From Piscinibacter defluvii (GTDB lineage: Bacteria > Pseudomonadota > Gammaproteobacteria > Burkholderiales > Burkholderiaceae_C): a stretch of DNA of 64,000 nt. The position numbers and the translations under genes were made by a program. Positions 52,077 through 61,754 of the stretch are shown here, in pieces (position 1 is the stretch's first letter; each line of letters opens with the position of its first letter). The stretch is taken from positions 504,154 to 568,153 of the forward strand of contig NZ_ML137196.1 in assembly GCF_004011805.1 (NCBI RefSeq), in the 5' to 3' direction. A model generated the notes under the pieces. It saw only the letters and a program-made list of their open reading frames with translations, did no database searches and was not told the origin of the DNA.

Positions 52077-55000
52077 ATGGCCGTCGTCAACGGAACCAGC
52101 GCGAACAACAACCTGACCGGCACCGCCGGTGCCGACACGATCGACGGCCTGGCCGGGGCCGACACGATGACCGGCGGGGACGGCAACGACGTCTACATCG
52201 TCGACAACCTGGGCGACGTGGTCGTCGAGGCGGGCACGAGCGGCTCGGGCACCGACACCCTCCGCACCTCCGTGCTCGACGCGCTGGCCACCTACAGCCT
52301 GGAGCGCTTCGCCTACGTCGAGAACCTCACCTACACCGGCGCGCTGGCCGCGCTGCTGAAGGGCAATGCACAGGCCAACGTGATCGCGTCCAACTCGGCG
52401 GCGAGCACCAACGACACGCTGTACGGCGGCGCCGGCAACGACACGCTGTCGAGCTTCGCCGGCAGCGACCTGCTGATGGGCGGCAGCGGCCACGACGTGC
52501 TGAACGGCGGCACCGGCACCGACACGATGGTCGGCGGCACCGGCGACGACCGCTACGTGATCGACGGGGTCGGCGACCGCGTCTACGAATACGTCAACGG
52601 CGGCTTCGACACCATCCAGTCGTCCGTCGCGAAGGACCTGCGCCTGGCCTGGACCCAGCAGGTCGAGGGCCTGACCTACACCGGCACCACCGCCGCCGCG
52701 CTGTTCGGCAATGCACGCGACAACCTGATCCAGTCGGCCTCGGCCAGCAACGACACGCTGACCGGCGGCGACGGCAACGACACGCTGGACGGCGGCGCCG
52801 GCACCGACTCGATGATCGGCGGGCTGGGCAACGACTTCTACTTCGTGCAGGCCGCCGACCTCGTCACCGAGCAGGTGGGCGAAGGCACCGACACGCTGGT
52901 CGGCCTGCGCACCAGCCTCGGCATCGCGGCCTTCTCCACCACGGTCGAGAACCTCTTCTACACCAGCGCGACGGGTGCGACGCTGACCGGCAACGGGCTG
53001 GACAACGTGATCTCCGGCGGGGCCGGCGCCGACACCGTGAACGGCGGCAACGGCAACGACAGCCTGCTCGGCGGCGCGGGCGTCGACTCGCTGGTGGGCG
53101 GCAATGGCGACGACGTGCTGTACGGCGGCGCCAACCCGGACTACGTGTGGGTGCCGAACCGCAAGCTCGTGCCCGACACCGCGGCCGACCGGCTGGTGGG
53201 CGGCAACGGCAACGACCGCTACCTGATCGACAACAGCAACGACGTGGTGGTCGAGGCGCCCGACGGCGGGGCCGGCAGCGACGTCGGCACGCTGGACGTG
53301 GTGATCTCGGCGATCGACAACTCGCTGACGCGCTACGCCAACGTCGAGGCGCTGGTGCTGCAGCGCGACAGCACGGCCTTCTTCGGCCAGGGCACCGCCG
53401 GCGCGAACATCCTGGTCGGCAACGAGCGCGACAACCTGCTCGTGGGCGGCGGCGGCGACGACACGATGGCCGGCTTCGTCGACGTGGCCAACATCCTCGA
53501 GCCGCAGAGCGACGTGGTCGACGCCGGCGCCGGCAACGACGTGCTGGTGGCCTGGGGCTTCGGCAGCGGCTTCAGCAGCACGCGCGAGGTGAGCTTCTTC
53601 GGCGGCACGGGCAACGACTTCTACGTGCTCGGCCTGCCGGTGGACACCTACGGCGGCCAGGACAGCGGCGGCACCGACACCGCACTGCTGCTGGCCAGCG
53701 GCTCGATCGACAACCTCGAGGGCGTCGAGAACCTCGTGCTGTACGGCGCCGACCGCACGCTCGATGCCGCGGCGCGCGCGGCGCTCGGCACCGTCTACGC
53801 CGCGGCCAACGGCGGTGCGGCCTACACCGGCCCCTACGGCAGCGCCTTCGACGCCACAGGCAACGCGCTGGCCAACACCATCGTCGGCAACCACCTCGAC
53901 AACAAGCTGGTGGGCGGCGCGGGCAACGACACCATCAGCAGCGGCGCGGGCGACGACACACTCGAAGGCGGCGCCGGCACCGACAGCCTGACCGGCGGCG
54001 CGGGCGACGACTGGTACTACCTCGACACCGGCGACGTGGCGGTGGAGGCGGCGGGCGGCGGCTTCGACGTGCTGGCCTCGCTGACCATCACCAGCTTCAC
54101 CGGCTACGCCAACTTCGAGGGGCTGCAGTATCTCGGCGCGACGGCGCTGAACCTGAACCGCGGCTCGGGCAACGTCTCCGCCGACTTCCTTGGCGGCGGC
54201 TCGGGCAACGACACCGTGAGCGGCTTCGGCGGCAACGACACGCTGGACGGTGGCGCCGGCAACGACACGGTGAACGGCGGCGTGGGCAGCGACAGCCTGC
54301 GCGGCGGGGCCGGCAACGACAGCGTGCTGGGCAGCGACGGCGACGACCGGCTCGACGGCGGCGACGGTGCCGACACCGTGCGCGGCGAACTCGGCGACGA
54401 CACCCTGGCCGGCGGCACCGGCAACGACCTGGTCGACGGCGGCGGCAACTTCGACAACCTGGACGGCGGCGAGGGCAACGACAGCCTGACCGGCGGCGAC
54501 GGCAACGACTTCGTCGAAGGCGGGGCGGGCGACGACATCCTCTCCGGCGACAACCAGAACGACACGCTGGTCGGCGGCGCCGGCATCGACCAGCTGTTCG
54601 GTGGCACGGCCGACCGCAACAACAGCGGCCGCGGCGACCACCTGTGGGGCGGCGAGCGCTTCGGCAGCGGCGACGGCGCGACCGACTACTTCGCCTTTGA
54701 CGCGGTGACGGAGGCCAACCTGATCTCCGAGACCTTCACCGGCAGTGGTGTGTGGGAGTTCGCCTACGGCGCGACCATCTTCGACTTCGAGCAGGGCACG
54801 GACCTGATCGCGGTGACCTCGGGCTTCGTCGGCGACGGGGACGGCACGCTCGACGGCGCGGTGGTCAAGGCCACTGCCGGCGGCACCTTCGCCGCCGGTG
54901 CGGAGCTGGTGATCTTCCGCACCGACATCGCCGACGAGATCGCGTTCTCGGGCAGCTCGTTCTTCGACCCGATCGACGCGGGCAGCGTCACCGCCGTGAT

Positions 55001-55190
55001 CGGCAGCGCCAGCGCCGCCTTCGCCGCGAACGAGACGCGCCTGTTCGTCGTCGACGACGGCACCCACTCGGCGCTGTTCCTGTTCCAGGCGAGCGACAAC
55101 AATGCCGCGGTGACGGCCGACGAGCTGTTCCTGCTCGCGGCCGTCACCGGGCAGTCCGCGCTGACGGCCGCGGACTTCGTGCTGTTCTGA
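52077..55190 (+). CDS. Large RTX (hemolysin-type Ca2+-binding) repeat protein
   Basis: The 1037-aa protein consists of RTX blocks of the nonapeptide GGxGxDxLx, for example GGDGNDTLDGGAGTDSMIGG and GGAGNDTVNGGVGSDSLRGG, in at least six clusters. The clusters are separated by modules with VENLTYTG or VENLFYTS. The C-terminal 150 residues (ATDYFAFDAVTEANL to SALTAADFVLF) form a calcium-stabilised cap typical of type I secretion substrates. There is no signal peptide and no enzyme domain is seen. GGAGG precedes the ATG. No HlyB/HlyD/TolC-type export genes adjoin it. The likely role is an extracellular or surface-layer-like protein. Confidence 0.88.
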   Translation: MAVVNGTSANNNLTGTAGADTIDGLAGADTMTGGDGNDVYIVDNLGDVVVEAGTSGSGTDTLRTSVLDALATYSLERFAYVENLTYTGALAALLKGNAQANVIASNSAASTNDTLYGGAGNDTLSSFAGSDLLMGGSGHDVLNGGTGTDTMVGGTGDDRYVIDGVGDRVYEYVNGGFDTIQSSVAKDLRLAWTQQVEGLTYTGTTAAALFGNARDNLIQSASASNDTLTGGDGNDTLDGGAGTDSMIGGLGNDFYFVQAADLVTEQVGEGTDTLVGLRTSLGIAAFSTTVENLFYTSATGATLTGNGLDNVISGGAGADTVNGGNGNDSLLGGAGVDSLVGGNGDDVLYGGANPDYVWVPNRKLVPDTAADRLVGGNGNDRYLIDNSNDVVVEAPDGGAGSDVGTLDVVISAIDNSLTRYANVEALVLQRDSTAFFGQGTAGANILVGNERDNLLVGGGGDDTMAGFVDVANILEPQSDVVDAGAGNDVLVAWGFGSGFSSTREVSFFGGTGNDFYVLGLPVDTYGGQDSGGTDTALLLASGSIDNLEGVENLVLYGADRTLDAAARAALGTVYAAANGGAAYTGPYGSAFDATGNALANTIVGNHLDNKLVGGAGNDTISSGAGDDTLEGGAGTDSLTGGAGDDWYYLDTGDVAVEAAGGGFDVLASLTITSFTGYANFEGLQYLGATALNLNRGSGNVSADFLGGGSGNDTVSGFGGNDTLDGGAGNDTVNGGVGSDSLRGGAGNDSVLGSDGDDRLDGGDGADTVRGELGDDTLAGGTGNDLVDGGGNFDNLDGGEGNDSLTGGDGNDFVEGGAGDDILSGDNQNDTLVGGAGIDQLFGGTADRNNSGRGDHLWGGERFGSGDGATDYFAFDAVTEANLISETFTGSGVWEFAYGATIFDFEQGTDLIAVTSGFVGDGDGTLDGAVVKATAGGTFAAGAELVIFRTDIADEIAFSGSSFFDPIDAGSVTAVIGSASAAFAANETRLFVVDDGTHSALFLFQASDNNAAVTADELFLLAAVTGQSALTAADFVLF

Positions 55191-56714
<1,524 letters not shown>

Positions 56715-56761
56715 GCGGGTCTCCTGAGGTGTGGCGCGGACATTCGCGGCGGACCCCGAAC

Positions 56762-56777
56762 CGCAATCGCCATGCCA
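56762..56777 (-). promoter_or_regulatory. Sigma-54 (-24/-12) promoter of the aldehyde dehydrogenase gene
   Basis: On the minus strand TGGCAT-GGCGA-TTGCG matches the sigma-54 consensus TGGCAC-N5-TTGCW with exact spacing, the invariant GG and GC, and two mismatches. It ends 48 bases before the ATG. AcoD/ExaC genes elsewhere are known sigma-54 targets. Confidence 0.7.
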
Positions 56778-56867
56778 CGCGGCGCACGAACGCCGTTCCT
56801 CCTCGGTGGAGCGCTCGGCCGCACCGCGCACGCTTGCCTGCGGTCAAGCGTTGTGCCGTGCCGCCGC

Positions 56868-56884
56868 TGTGCCCTTCTGGCACA
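56868..56884. promoter_or_regulatory. Inverted repeat, likely enhancer site for a sigma-54 activator
   Basis: TGTGCC-CTTCT-GGCACA is a perfect 6-bp inverted repeat about 90 bases upstream of the -24 element. A half-site TGTGCC lies at 56852-56857. Position and symmetry fit an upstream activating site for an AcoR-type activator encoded elsewhere. Confidence 0.5.
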
Positions 56885-56956
56885 ACCGGTGTTCCCTTCC
56901 GGCCATGCCGCCCGGCCTCATCGGGTTGCTCCTCATGAACGGCCGTGCATAGGCGT

Positions 56957-57853
56957 TCAGTGCCGCACCGCCTGGCGCGCGGCGATCAGGCGCTGCACCA
57001 GCGGGTGGCCGACCTTCTTCTCGCTGCCGATGGCGAGGTAGTGTTCCTCGACCCCTTCGCAGCGGCCCACGCGGCGCACGCCGTAGCGCTGCACGAGATC
57101 GTCCTCGACCAGCTCGGCGGCCGGGAACACGCCCAGTCCGCCGGCGCCGAAGGTCTTGAGCAGCGCGCTGTCGCCCACTTCGCCGACCACGCGCGGGCGC
57201 AGGCCCGCGCGCTCGAACCAGTGGTCCAGGCGCGGACGCACCGCGGCCTGCGGCGTGGGCAGCAGCACCGGCACGCGTGCCAGCGAGGCGGGAAAGCCGC
57301 GCCGCGCGGCGGCCAGCAGCGCCGGCGGCGCGTACCAGGCGACGGGCGAGCCACCGAGCCGGTGCGCATACAGGCGCAGGTTCGGGTTGGGCGGCGGCGC
57401 GCGGTCGGCCAGCACCACGTCGAGCCGGTGCAGCGCAAGGTCGCCCAGCAGCACGTCGAGGTCGGCCTGGCGGCAGGCCAGGTGCAGGCGCGGCTCGTCC
57501 AGCACCGGCCCCATCAGGCGGTGCACCACGAGCTTGGGCAGGCCGTCGGAGATGCCGGCGGCCAGCCGCACCGAGGGCGTGTCGGCCGCATCGCGCACCA
57601 GCGCCGGCAGCTGCTCGCCGAGCAGGAAGATCTGCTCGGCCTGGCGCAACGCGGCGCGGCCCGCCTCGGTGAGCGCCAGTCCGCGGCCGGCCGGCGCCAG
57701 CAGCGCATGGCCGAGCGCACGCTCGAGTTCGCGCACCTGCGCGCTGACGGTCTGCACCGCCATGCCCAGTCGCGCCGCGGCACGCGCCATGCCGCCCTCT
57801 TTCGCGACGACCCAGAAGTAGTACAGGTGCCGGTAGCTGAAGTGCAGGCTCAT
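56957..57853 (-). CDS. LysR-family regulator, NhaR-like
   Basis: The 298-aa protein begins MSLHFSYRHLYYFWVVAKEGGMARAAARLGMAVQTVSAQVRELE. The HLYYFWVVAKEG start is the mark of the NhaR subgroup, which in E. coli senses Na+ and activates nhaA. The effector domain follows from about residue 90. The start at 57853 removes a 58-residue out-of-family extension. It is divergent from the raiA-terB-sbtA-like operon, and its likely target includes the transporter at the end of that operon. Confidence 0.85.
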   Translation of the reverse strand: MSLHFSYRHLYYFWVVAKEGGMARAAARLGMAVQTVSAQVRELERALGHALLAPAGRGLALTEAGRAALRQAEQIFLLGEQLPALVRDAADTPSVRLAAGISDGLPKLVVHRLMGPVLDEPRLHLACRQADLDVLLGDLALHRLDVVLADRAPPPNPNLRLYAHRLGGSPVAWYAPPALLAAARRGFPASLARVPVLLPTPQAAVRPRLDHWFERAGLRPRVVGEVGDSALLKTFGAGGLGVFPAAELVEDDLVQRYGVRRVGRCEGVEEHYLAIGSEKKVGHPLVQRLIAARQAVRH

Positions 57854-57893
57854 GTTCAGGATTATCCGAAGTGTCGTTCCATGATTCTCTGCT

Positions 57894-57921
57894 TTGACCG
57901 AACCCCCCACGCCCCTATCTT
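57894..57921 (+). promoter_or_regulatory. Sigma-70 promoter of the raiA-like operon
   Basis: TTGACC (57894-57899), 16 bases and TATCTT (57916-57921) form a good promoter 36 bases before the ATG at 57958. It lies within the divergent gap with the NhaR-like gene. Confidence 0.5.
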
Positions 57922-57957
57922 CCGGTCTCGATCCGCTTCCCCCGACGGAGGTCCGAC

Positions 57958-58275
57958 ATGCAAGTGCTCTTCGAATCGCGCGACCCGGAGGGCGTGCGCC
58001 TGCGCCGCCTCGCCACCACCCGCGCACGCTTCGTGATGCGGCGCCTGGCGTGGATGGTGCCGCGCGCCCGCGTCGAGCTCACCGACATCAACGGCCCGCG
58101 CGGCGGCGTCGACAAGCGCTGCCGCGTCGAGCTGCGCACCGAAGGCGCCGGCACCGTGGTGGTGACCTCGCTGGCGCGCGACTGGCGCGTCGCGCTGAAC
58201 AGCGCGCTGGCGCGCGCCGCGCGCGTGCTGGTGCGTGCGCTGCGCCGCCGCACGCCCACCCTGGCCTCGTCCTGA
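57958..58275 (+). CDS. RaiA/HPF-like ribosome-associated protein
   Basis: The 105-aa protein has the S30AE pattern of a beta strand, a helix with RRLAWMVPRARVELTDINGPRGGVDKRCRVEL, and a second helix, DWRVALNSALARAARVLVRALRRR. It is a short member without the C-terminal dimerisation domain. The family binds the 30S subunit and makes resting ribosomes in stress. It is the first gene of a three-gene operon, with 11 bases to the next gene. Confidence 0.75.
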   Translation: MQVLFESRDPEGVRLRRLATTRARFVMRRLAWMVPRARVELTDINGPRGGVDKRCRVELRTEGAGTVVVTSLARDWRVALNSALARAARVLVRALRRRTPTLASS

Positions 58276-58286
58276 AGGAGACCGCC

Positions 58287-58712
58287 ATGCGACCCTACCC
58301 CCGCAACAGCCCGCAGGCCGCGGCCCGCATCGTCGCGCTCGCGCTGCTGGCCGACGGCCACCTCAGCCCGCACGAGCTGGAGCTGCTCGACGCCACGCGT
58401 GCGCACGAGCAGCTCGGCCTGCCGCGCGAAGCGCTGCACGGCGTGCTGCACGCCTTCTGCGAGGACCTGCTGGCCGCCGCGCAGCTCGACTGGTCCGAGG
58501 CCTGCCGGGTCGACGAGCGCACGCTCGCCGCGCTGCTGGCCGACGTCGACGACCCGGCGCTGCGACAGCGTGTGCTCGAGCTGTGCATCGCCGTGGTCGA
58601 GGCCGACGCGGAGGTCGGCGAGGGCGAGTCGCTGGTGATCGGCGCCGCGGTCGCGCAATGGGGCCTGGAGCGCGCCGCGCTGTCCCGGCCCGCGCTCGCG
58701 CTCGCGGCCTGA
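58287..58712 (+). CDS. TerB-like tellurite-resistance family protein
   Basis: The 141-aa all-helical protein has ALLADGHLSPHELELLDA and VVEADAEVGEGESLVIGAAV, acidic helices typical of the TerB/COG3793 metal-binding fold. AAGGAG stands in front of the ATG. Its role between a ribosome-hibernation-like protein and a membrane transporter is unknown; a stress sensor is likely. Confidence 0.7.
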   Translation: MRPYPRNSPQAAARIVALALLADGHLSPHELELLDATRAHEQLGLPREALHGVLHAFCEDLLAAAQLDWSEACRVDERTLAALLADVDDPALRQRVLELCIAVVEADAEVGEGESLVIGAAVAQWGLERAALSRPALALAA

Positions 58713-58727
58713 ACGTCGCGGGGTCGC

Positions 58728-59690
58728 TTGCAGACGCTGCTCGACCCCGCGATCCTGTTCTTCGTGTTCGGCCTGCTGGCCGGCACGCTGCGCTCGAACC
58801 TGGAGATCCCGCCGCCGGTCGCGCGCTTCCTGTCGCTCTACCTGCTGATGGCGCTCGGCCTGAAGGGCGGGTTCGCGCTCGCGCGCACCGGGCTGACGCC
58901 GCAGGTGGCGCTCGGCCTGGCGATCGCGCTGACGCTCGCGATCGCCGTGCCGGCGCTCGGCTACCTGCTGCTGCGCCGGCGCCTGTCGGGCTTCGACGCG
59001 GCGGCCGTGGCCGCGACCTACGGCTCGGTCAGCGCGGTGACCTTCATCACCGCCACGCAGATGCTGGAGCAGCGCGGCATCGACTTCGGCGGCCACCTCG
59101 CCGCGGCGATGGCGCTGATGGAGTCGCCGGCCATCGTGATGGCGGTGCTGCTGGCGCACCGGGTGCGCCGCGCCGCGCAGCCCGACACGGCGCCGGTCGG
59201 CCTGGGCAAGCTGCTGCACGAGTCCTTCACCGACGGCGCGCAGCTGCTGCTGCTCGGCGCGATGGCCGTCGGCCTGCTCAGCGGCGAGGCCGGCCACCGC
59301 GCGATGCAGCCCTTCACCGGCGACCTGTTCAAGGGCATGCTGTCGTTCTTCCTGCTCGACATGGGCCTGCTCGCGGCGCGCCAGCTCGGCGCCCTGCGCC
59401 GCACCTCGCCCTGGCTGCTGGCCTACGGGCTGGCGGCGCCGCTGGTGCACGCCGCGCTCGCGCTGGCGCTGGCCGCCGCCGCCGGGCTGCCGGCCGGCGA
59501 CGCGGCGCTGCTGATGGTGCTGGCGGCCAGCGCCTCGTACATCGCCGTGCCGGCCGTGATCCGGCATGCCATCCCCGAAGCCAATCCGGCGCTCTACGTC
59601 GGGCTCTCGCTCGGGCTGACCTTCCCGTTCAACATCCTGGTCGGCATCCCGCTCTACACCAGCGTCGCGCAGCGCGTTCTCGGCGCTTGA
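58728..59690 (+). CDS. SbtA-type sodium-dependent bicarbonate transporter family protein
   Basis: The 320-aa protein has about ten transmembrane helices and the DUF897/SbtA layout: FLSLYLLMALGLKGG, the helix break ATYGSVSAVTFITATQMLE, and its repeat counterpart ASASYIAVPAVIRHAIPEANPALYVGLSLGLTFPFNI. SbtA moves HCO3- with Na+. The start is a TTG 15 bases after terB. The NhaR-like regulator across the gap fits a Na+-linked transporter. The PII-like partner SbtB is not adjacent. Confidence 0.82.
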   Translation: MQTLLDPAILFFVFGLLAGTLRSNLEIPPPVARFLSLYLLMALGLKGGFALARTGLTPQVALGLAIALTLAIAVPALGYLLLRRRLSGFDAAAVAATYGSVSAVTFITATQMLEQRGIDFGGHLAAAMALMESPAIVMAVLLAHRVRRAAQPDTAPVGLGKLLHESFTDGAQLLLLGAMAVGLLSGEAGHRAMQPFTGDLFKGMLSFFLLDMGLLAARQLGALRRTSPWLLAYGLAAPLVHAALALALAAAAGLPAGDAALLMVLAASASYIAVPAVIRHAIPEANPALYVGLSLGLTFPFNILVGIPLYTSVAQRVLGA

Positions 59691-59735
59691 TCCGCCGGCT
59701 TGCGCCGCGGCGCGGGCGCACACGATACTCGGCCC

Positions 59736-60707
59736 GTGCCCTGGCCCGCGCGTCCGTCCGCATCCCTGCTGCTGCTCCTGCTGCTCCTGCTGCTCGGCGC
59801 CTGCCAGCCGGCCGCGCGCGGCGGCTGGTCGGGCTACGCGGAGGGGGACTACGTCTACGTGGCCGCGCCGCTGGCCGGCCGGCTCGACACGCTCGCGGTG
59901 CAGGCCGGCGAGCGCGTCGCGCGCGGCGCACTGCTGTTCGCGCTCGACGACGAGGCCGAGCGGGCCGCGCGCGAGGAAGCGCGCCTGCGCGTCGAGAGTG
60001 CCCGGGCGCAGGCCGCCAACACCGAGACCGGGCGGCGCCGCGAGGAGATCGCGGTGACGCAGGCCCAGCTGGCGCAGGCACGCACCCAGGCGGCGCTGGC
60101 GGCGCGCGAGCTGGCGCGCCAGCAGGGCCTGGTGGCACAGGGATTCGTCTCGGCCGCGCGCATCGACGACGCGCAGGCCGCACTCGACCAGTCGCGTGCG
60201 CGTGTCGCCGAGCTCGAGGCCGCCCTGGCGGTGGCCCGCCTGCCGGCGCGCCGGGACGAGCAGCGCGCCGCCCTGGCACAGGCCGAGGCCGCGAGCCAGG
60301 CCCTGCGCGGCAGCGACTGGCGCACTGCGCAGAAGCAGCAGCACGCGCCGCTGGACGCGCAGGTGGCCGACACCTACTTCCGCGCCGGCGAGTACGTGCC
60401 GGCCGGGCAGCCGGTGCTGGCGCTGCTGCCGCCCGGCGCGATCAAGGCGCGCTTCTTCGTGCCCGAGGCCGAGATCGCGACGCTCGCCGCAGGCCAGACC
60501 GTGCAGCTGTCGTGCGACGGCTGCGGGGCACCGATCCCGGCGCGCATCCGCCGCATCGCCACGCGGGCCGAGTACACGCCGCCGGTGATCTACTCGAACG
60601 CGCAGCGGGCCCGGCTGGTGTTCATGGTCGAGGCCTGGCCCGAGCCGAAGGACGCGGCGCGGCTGCGGCCCGGGCAGCCGCTGGACGTGACGCGCGCCGC
60701 GCCGTGA
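59736..60707 (+). CDS. HlyD-family secretion adaptor lipoprotein (YbhG-like)
   Basis: The 323-aa protein has a GTG start, a poly-Leu lipoprotein signal with lipobox LLGAC, biotinyl-lipoyl half domains (YVYVAAPLAGRLDTLAVQAGERV and QVADTYFRAGEYVPAGQPVL) and a long coiled coil between them (about 75-185). It connects the following ABC exporter to an outer-membrane channel. The stop overlaps the ATPase start as GTGA. Confidence 0.85.
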   Translation: MPWPARPSASLLLLLLLLLLGACQPAARGGWSGYAEGDYVYVAAPLAGRLDTLAVQAGERVARGALLFALDDEAERAAREEARLRVESARAQAANTETGRRREEIAVTQAQLAQARTQAALAARELARQQGLVAQGFVSAARIDDAQAALDQSRARVAELEAALAVARLPARRDEQRAALAQAEAASQALRGSDWRTAQKQQHAPLDAQVADTYFRAGEYVPAGQPVLALLPPGAIKARFFVPEAEIATLAAGQTVQLSCDGCGAPIPARIRRIATRAEYTPPVIYSNAQRARLVFMVEAWPEPKDAARLRPGQPLDVTRAAP

Positions 60708-61642
60708 ATCACCACGCGATCGAGGTCGAGGGGCTCACGAAGCGCTACGGCGGCCGCGCGGTGGTCGACGACGTCGCCCTTCAGGTCACGCAGGGCCGCA
60801 TCTGCGGCTTCCTCGGGCCCAACGGCAGCGGCAAGACCACCACCATCCGCATGCTGTGCGGGCTGCTGACGCCCGACGCCGGGCGCGGCACCTGCCTCGG
60901 GCTGGACATCGTGCGCGACGGCCCGGCGATCCGCCGCCAGGCCGGCTACATGACGCAGAAGTTCGGCCTCTACGACGACCTGTCGATCCGCGAGAACCTG
61001 GACTTCGTCGCGCGGCTGTTCGAGCTGCCGCAGCGCCGCGCGGCGGTCGATGCGGCGCTCGCGCAGCTGGGCCTCGCGGCGCGCCAGACGCAGCTCGCCG
61101 GCACCCTCTCGGGCGGCTGGAAGCAGCGCCTCGCGCTGGCCGCCTGCCTGATCCACCAGCCGCGCCTGCTGCTGCTGGACGAACCCACCGCGGGTGTGGA
61201 CCCGGCGGCGCGGCGCGACTTCTGGGACCAGATCCACCAGCTCGCCGCGCAGGGCATCACGGTGCTGGTGTCGACCCACTACATGGACGAGGCCGAGCGC
61301 TGCCACGACCTGGTCTACATCGCCTACGGCAAGGTGCTGGCGCGCGGCACCGGGCGCGAGATCGTCGCGCAGGCCGGGCTGAGCGTGCGCGCCATCGAAG
61401 GCGAGGGCGCGCAGGCGCTGGTGGCGCCGCTGAAGTCCGCGCCGGGCGTGACGAGCGTGGCCGCGTTCGGCAACACCGTGCACGTGGCCGGGCCCGACGC
61501 AGCGGCGCTGGACGCCGCGCTCGCGCCCTGGCGCGACGCGCCGGGCCTGCGCATCGTGCCGGCGCAGGCCAGCCTGGAGGACGTGTTCATCGCCCTGCTC
61601 GGGCGTGCGCAGGACAACTTCGCCCAAGGACACGCGTCATGA
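60704..61642 (+). CDS. ABC exporter ATP-binding protein (YbhF/CcmA type)
   Basis: The 312-aa ATPase has Walker A GPNGSGKTTT, signature LSGGWKQRLALA, Walker B LLLLDEPTAGVD and H-loop VSTHYMDEAERC. A C-terminal extension (about 225-312) typical of ABC-2 exporters follows. It powers the permease encoded next. The stop contains an ATGA, as if an overlapping permease start once stood here, but the permease now starts 112 bases further on, behind a hairpin repeat. Confidence 0.93.
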   Translation: MNHHAIEVEGLTKRYGGRAVVDDVALQVTQGRICGFLGPNGSGKTTTIRMLCGLLTPDAGRGTCLGLDIVRDGPAIRRQAGYMTQKFGLYDDLSIRENLDFVARLFELPQRRAAVDAALAQLGLAARQTQLAGTLSGGWKQRLALAACLIHQPRLLLLDEPTAGVDPAARRDFWDQIHQLAAQGITVLVSTHYMDEAERCHDLVYIAYGKVLARGTGREIVAQAGLSVRAIEGEGAQALVAPLKSAPGVTSVAAFGNTVHVAGPDAAALDAALAPWRDAPGLRIVPAQASLEDVFIALLGRAQDNFAQGHAS

Positions 61643-61754
61643 GACTCCCCGTGGCCAGCGCGCGTGGCGGGCCGGGCGCCGGGCCGCTCCCAAGCCGGTC
61701 CGCCATCCCCGCGGGGGATCGCCCGACGTACCCGTCGGGCGAGGGGCCCACGGC
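61643..61754 (+). repeat. GC-rich multi-hairpin intergenic repeat inside the ABC operon
   Basis: Between the ATPase stop and the permease ATG are a GGCGGGCC/GGTCCGCC imperfect stem, the phrase GGGCCGCTCCCAAG, a stem ATCCCC-GCG-GGGGAT (61705-61719) and a stem CGCCCGAC-GTACCC-GTCGGGCG (61720-61741). I recall similar GCTCCCAAG plus CCCC/GGGG elements scattered between genes in comamonad-like genomes; copy number here cannot be checked. Confidence 0.5.

Noticed and set aside
52100-54600. Short repeated DNA units that could suggest a CRISPR or satellite array
   Set aside because: They are coding RTX repeats in frame, imperfect and without spacers.
51909-55067. A 1052-aa minus-strand frame opposite the RTX gene with regular repeats
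   Set aside because: Its periodicity is the antisense image of the RTX nonapeptides.
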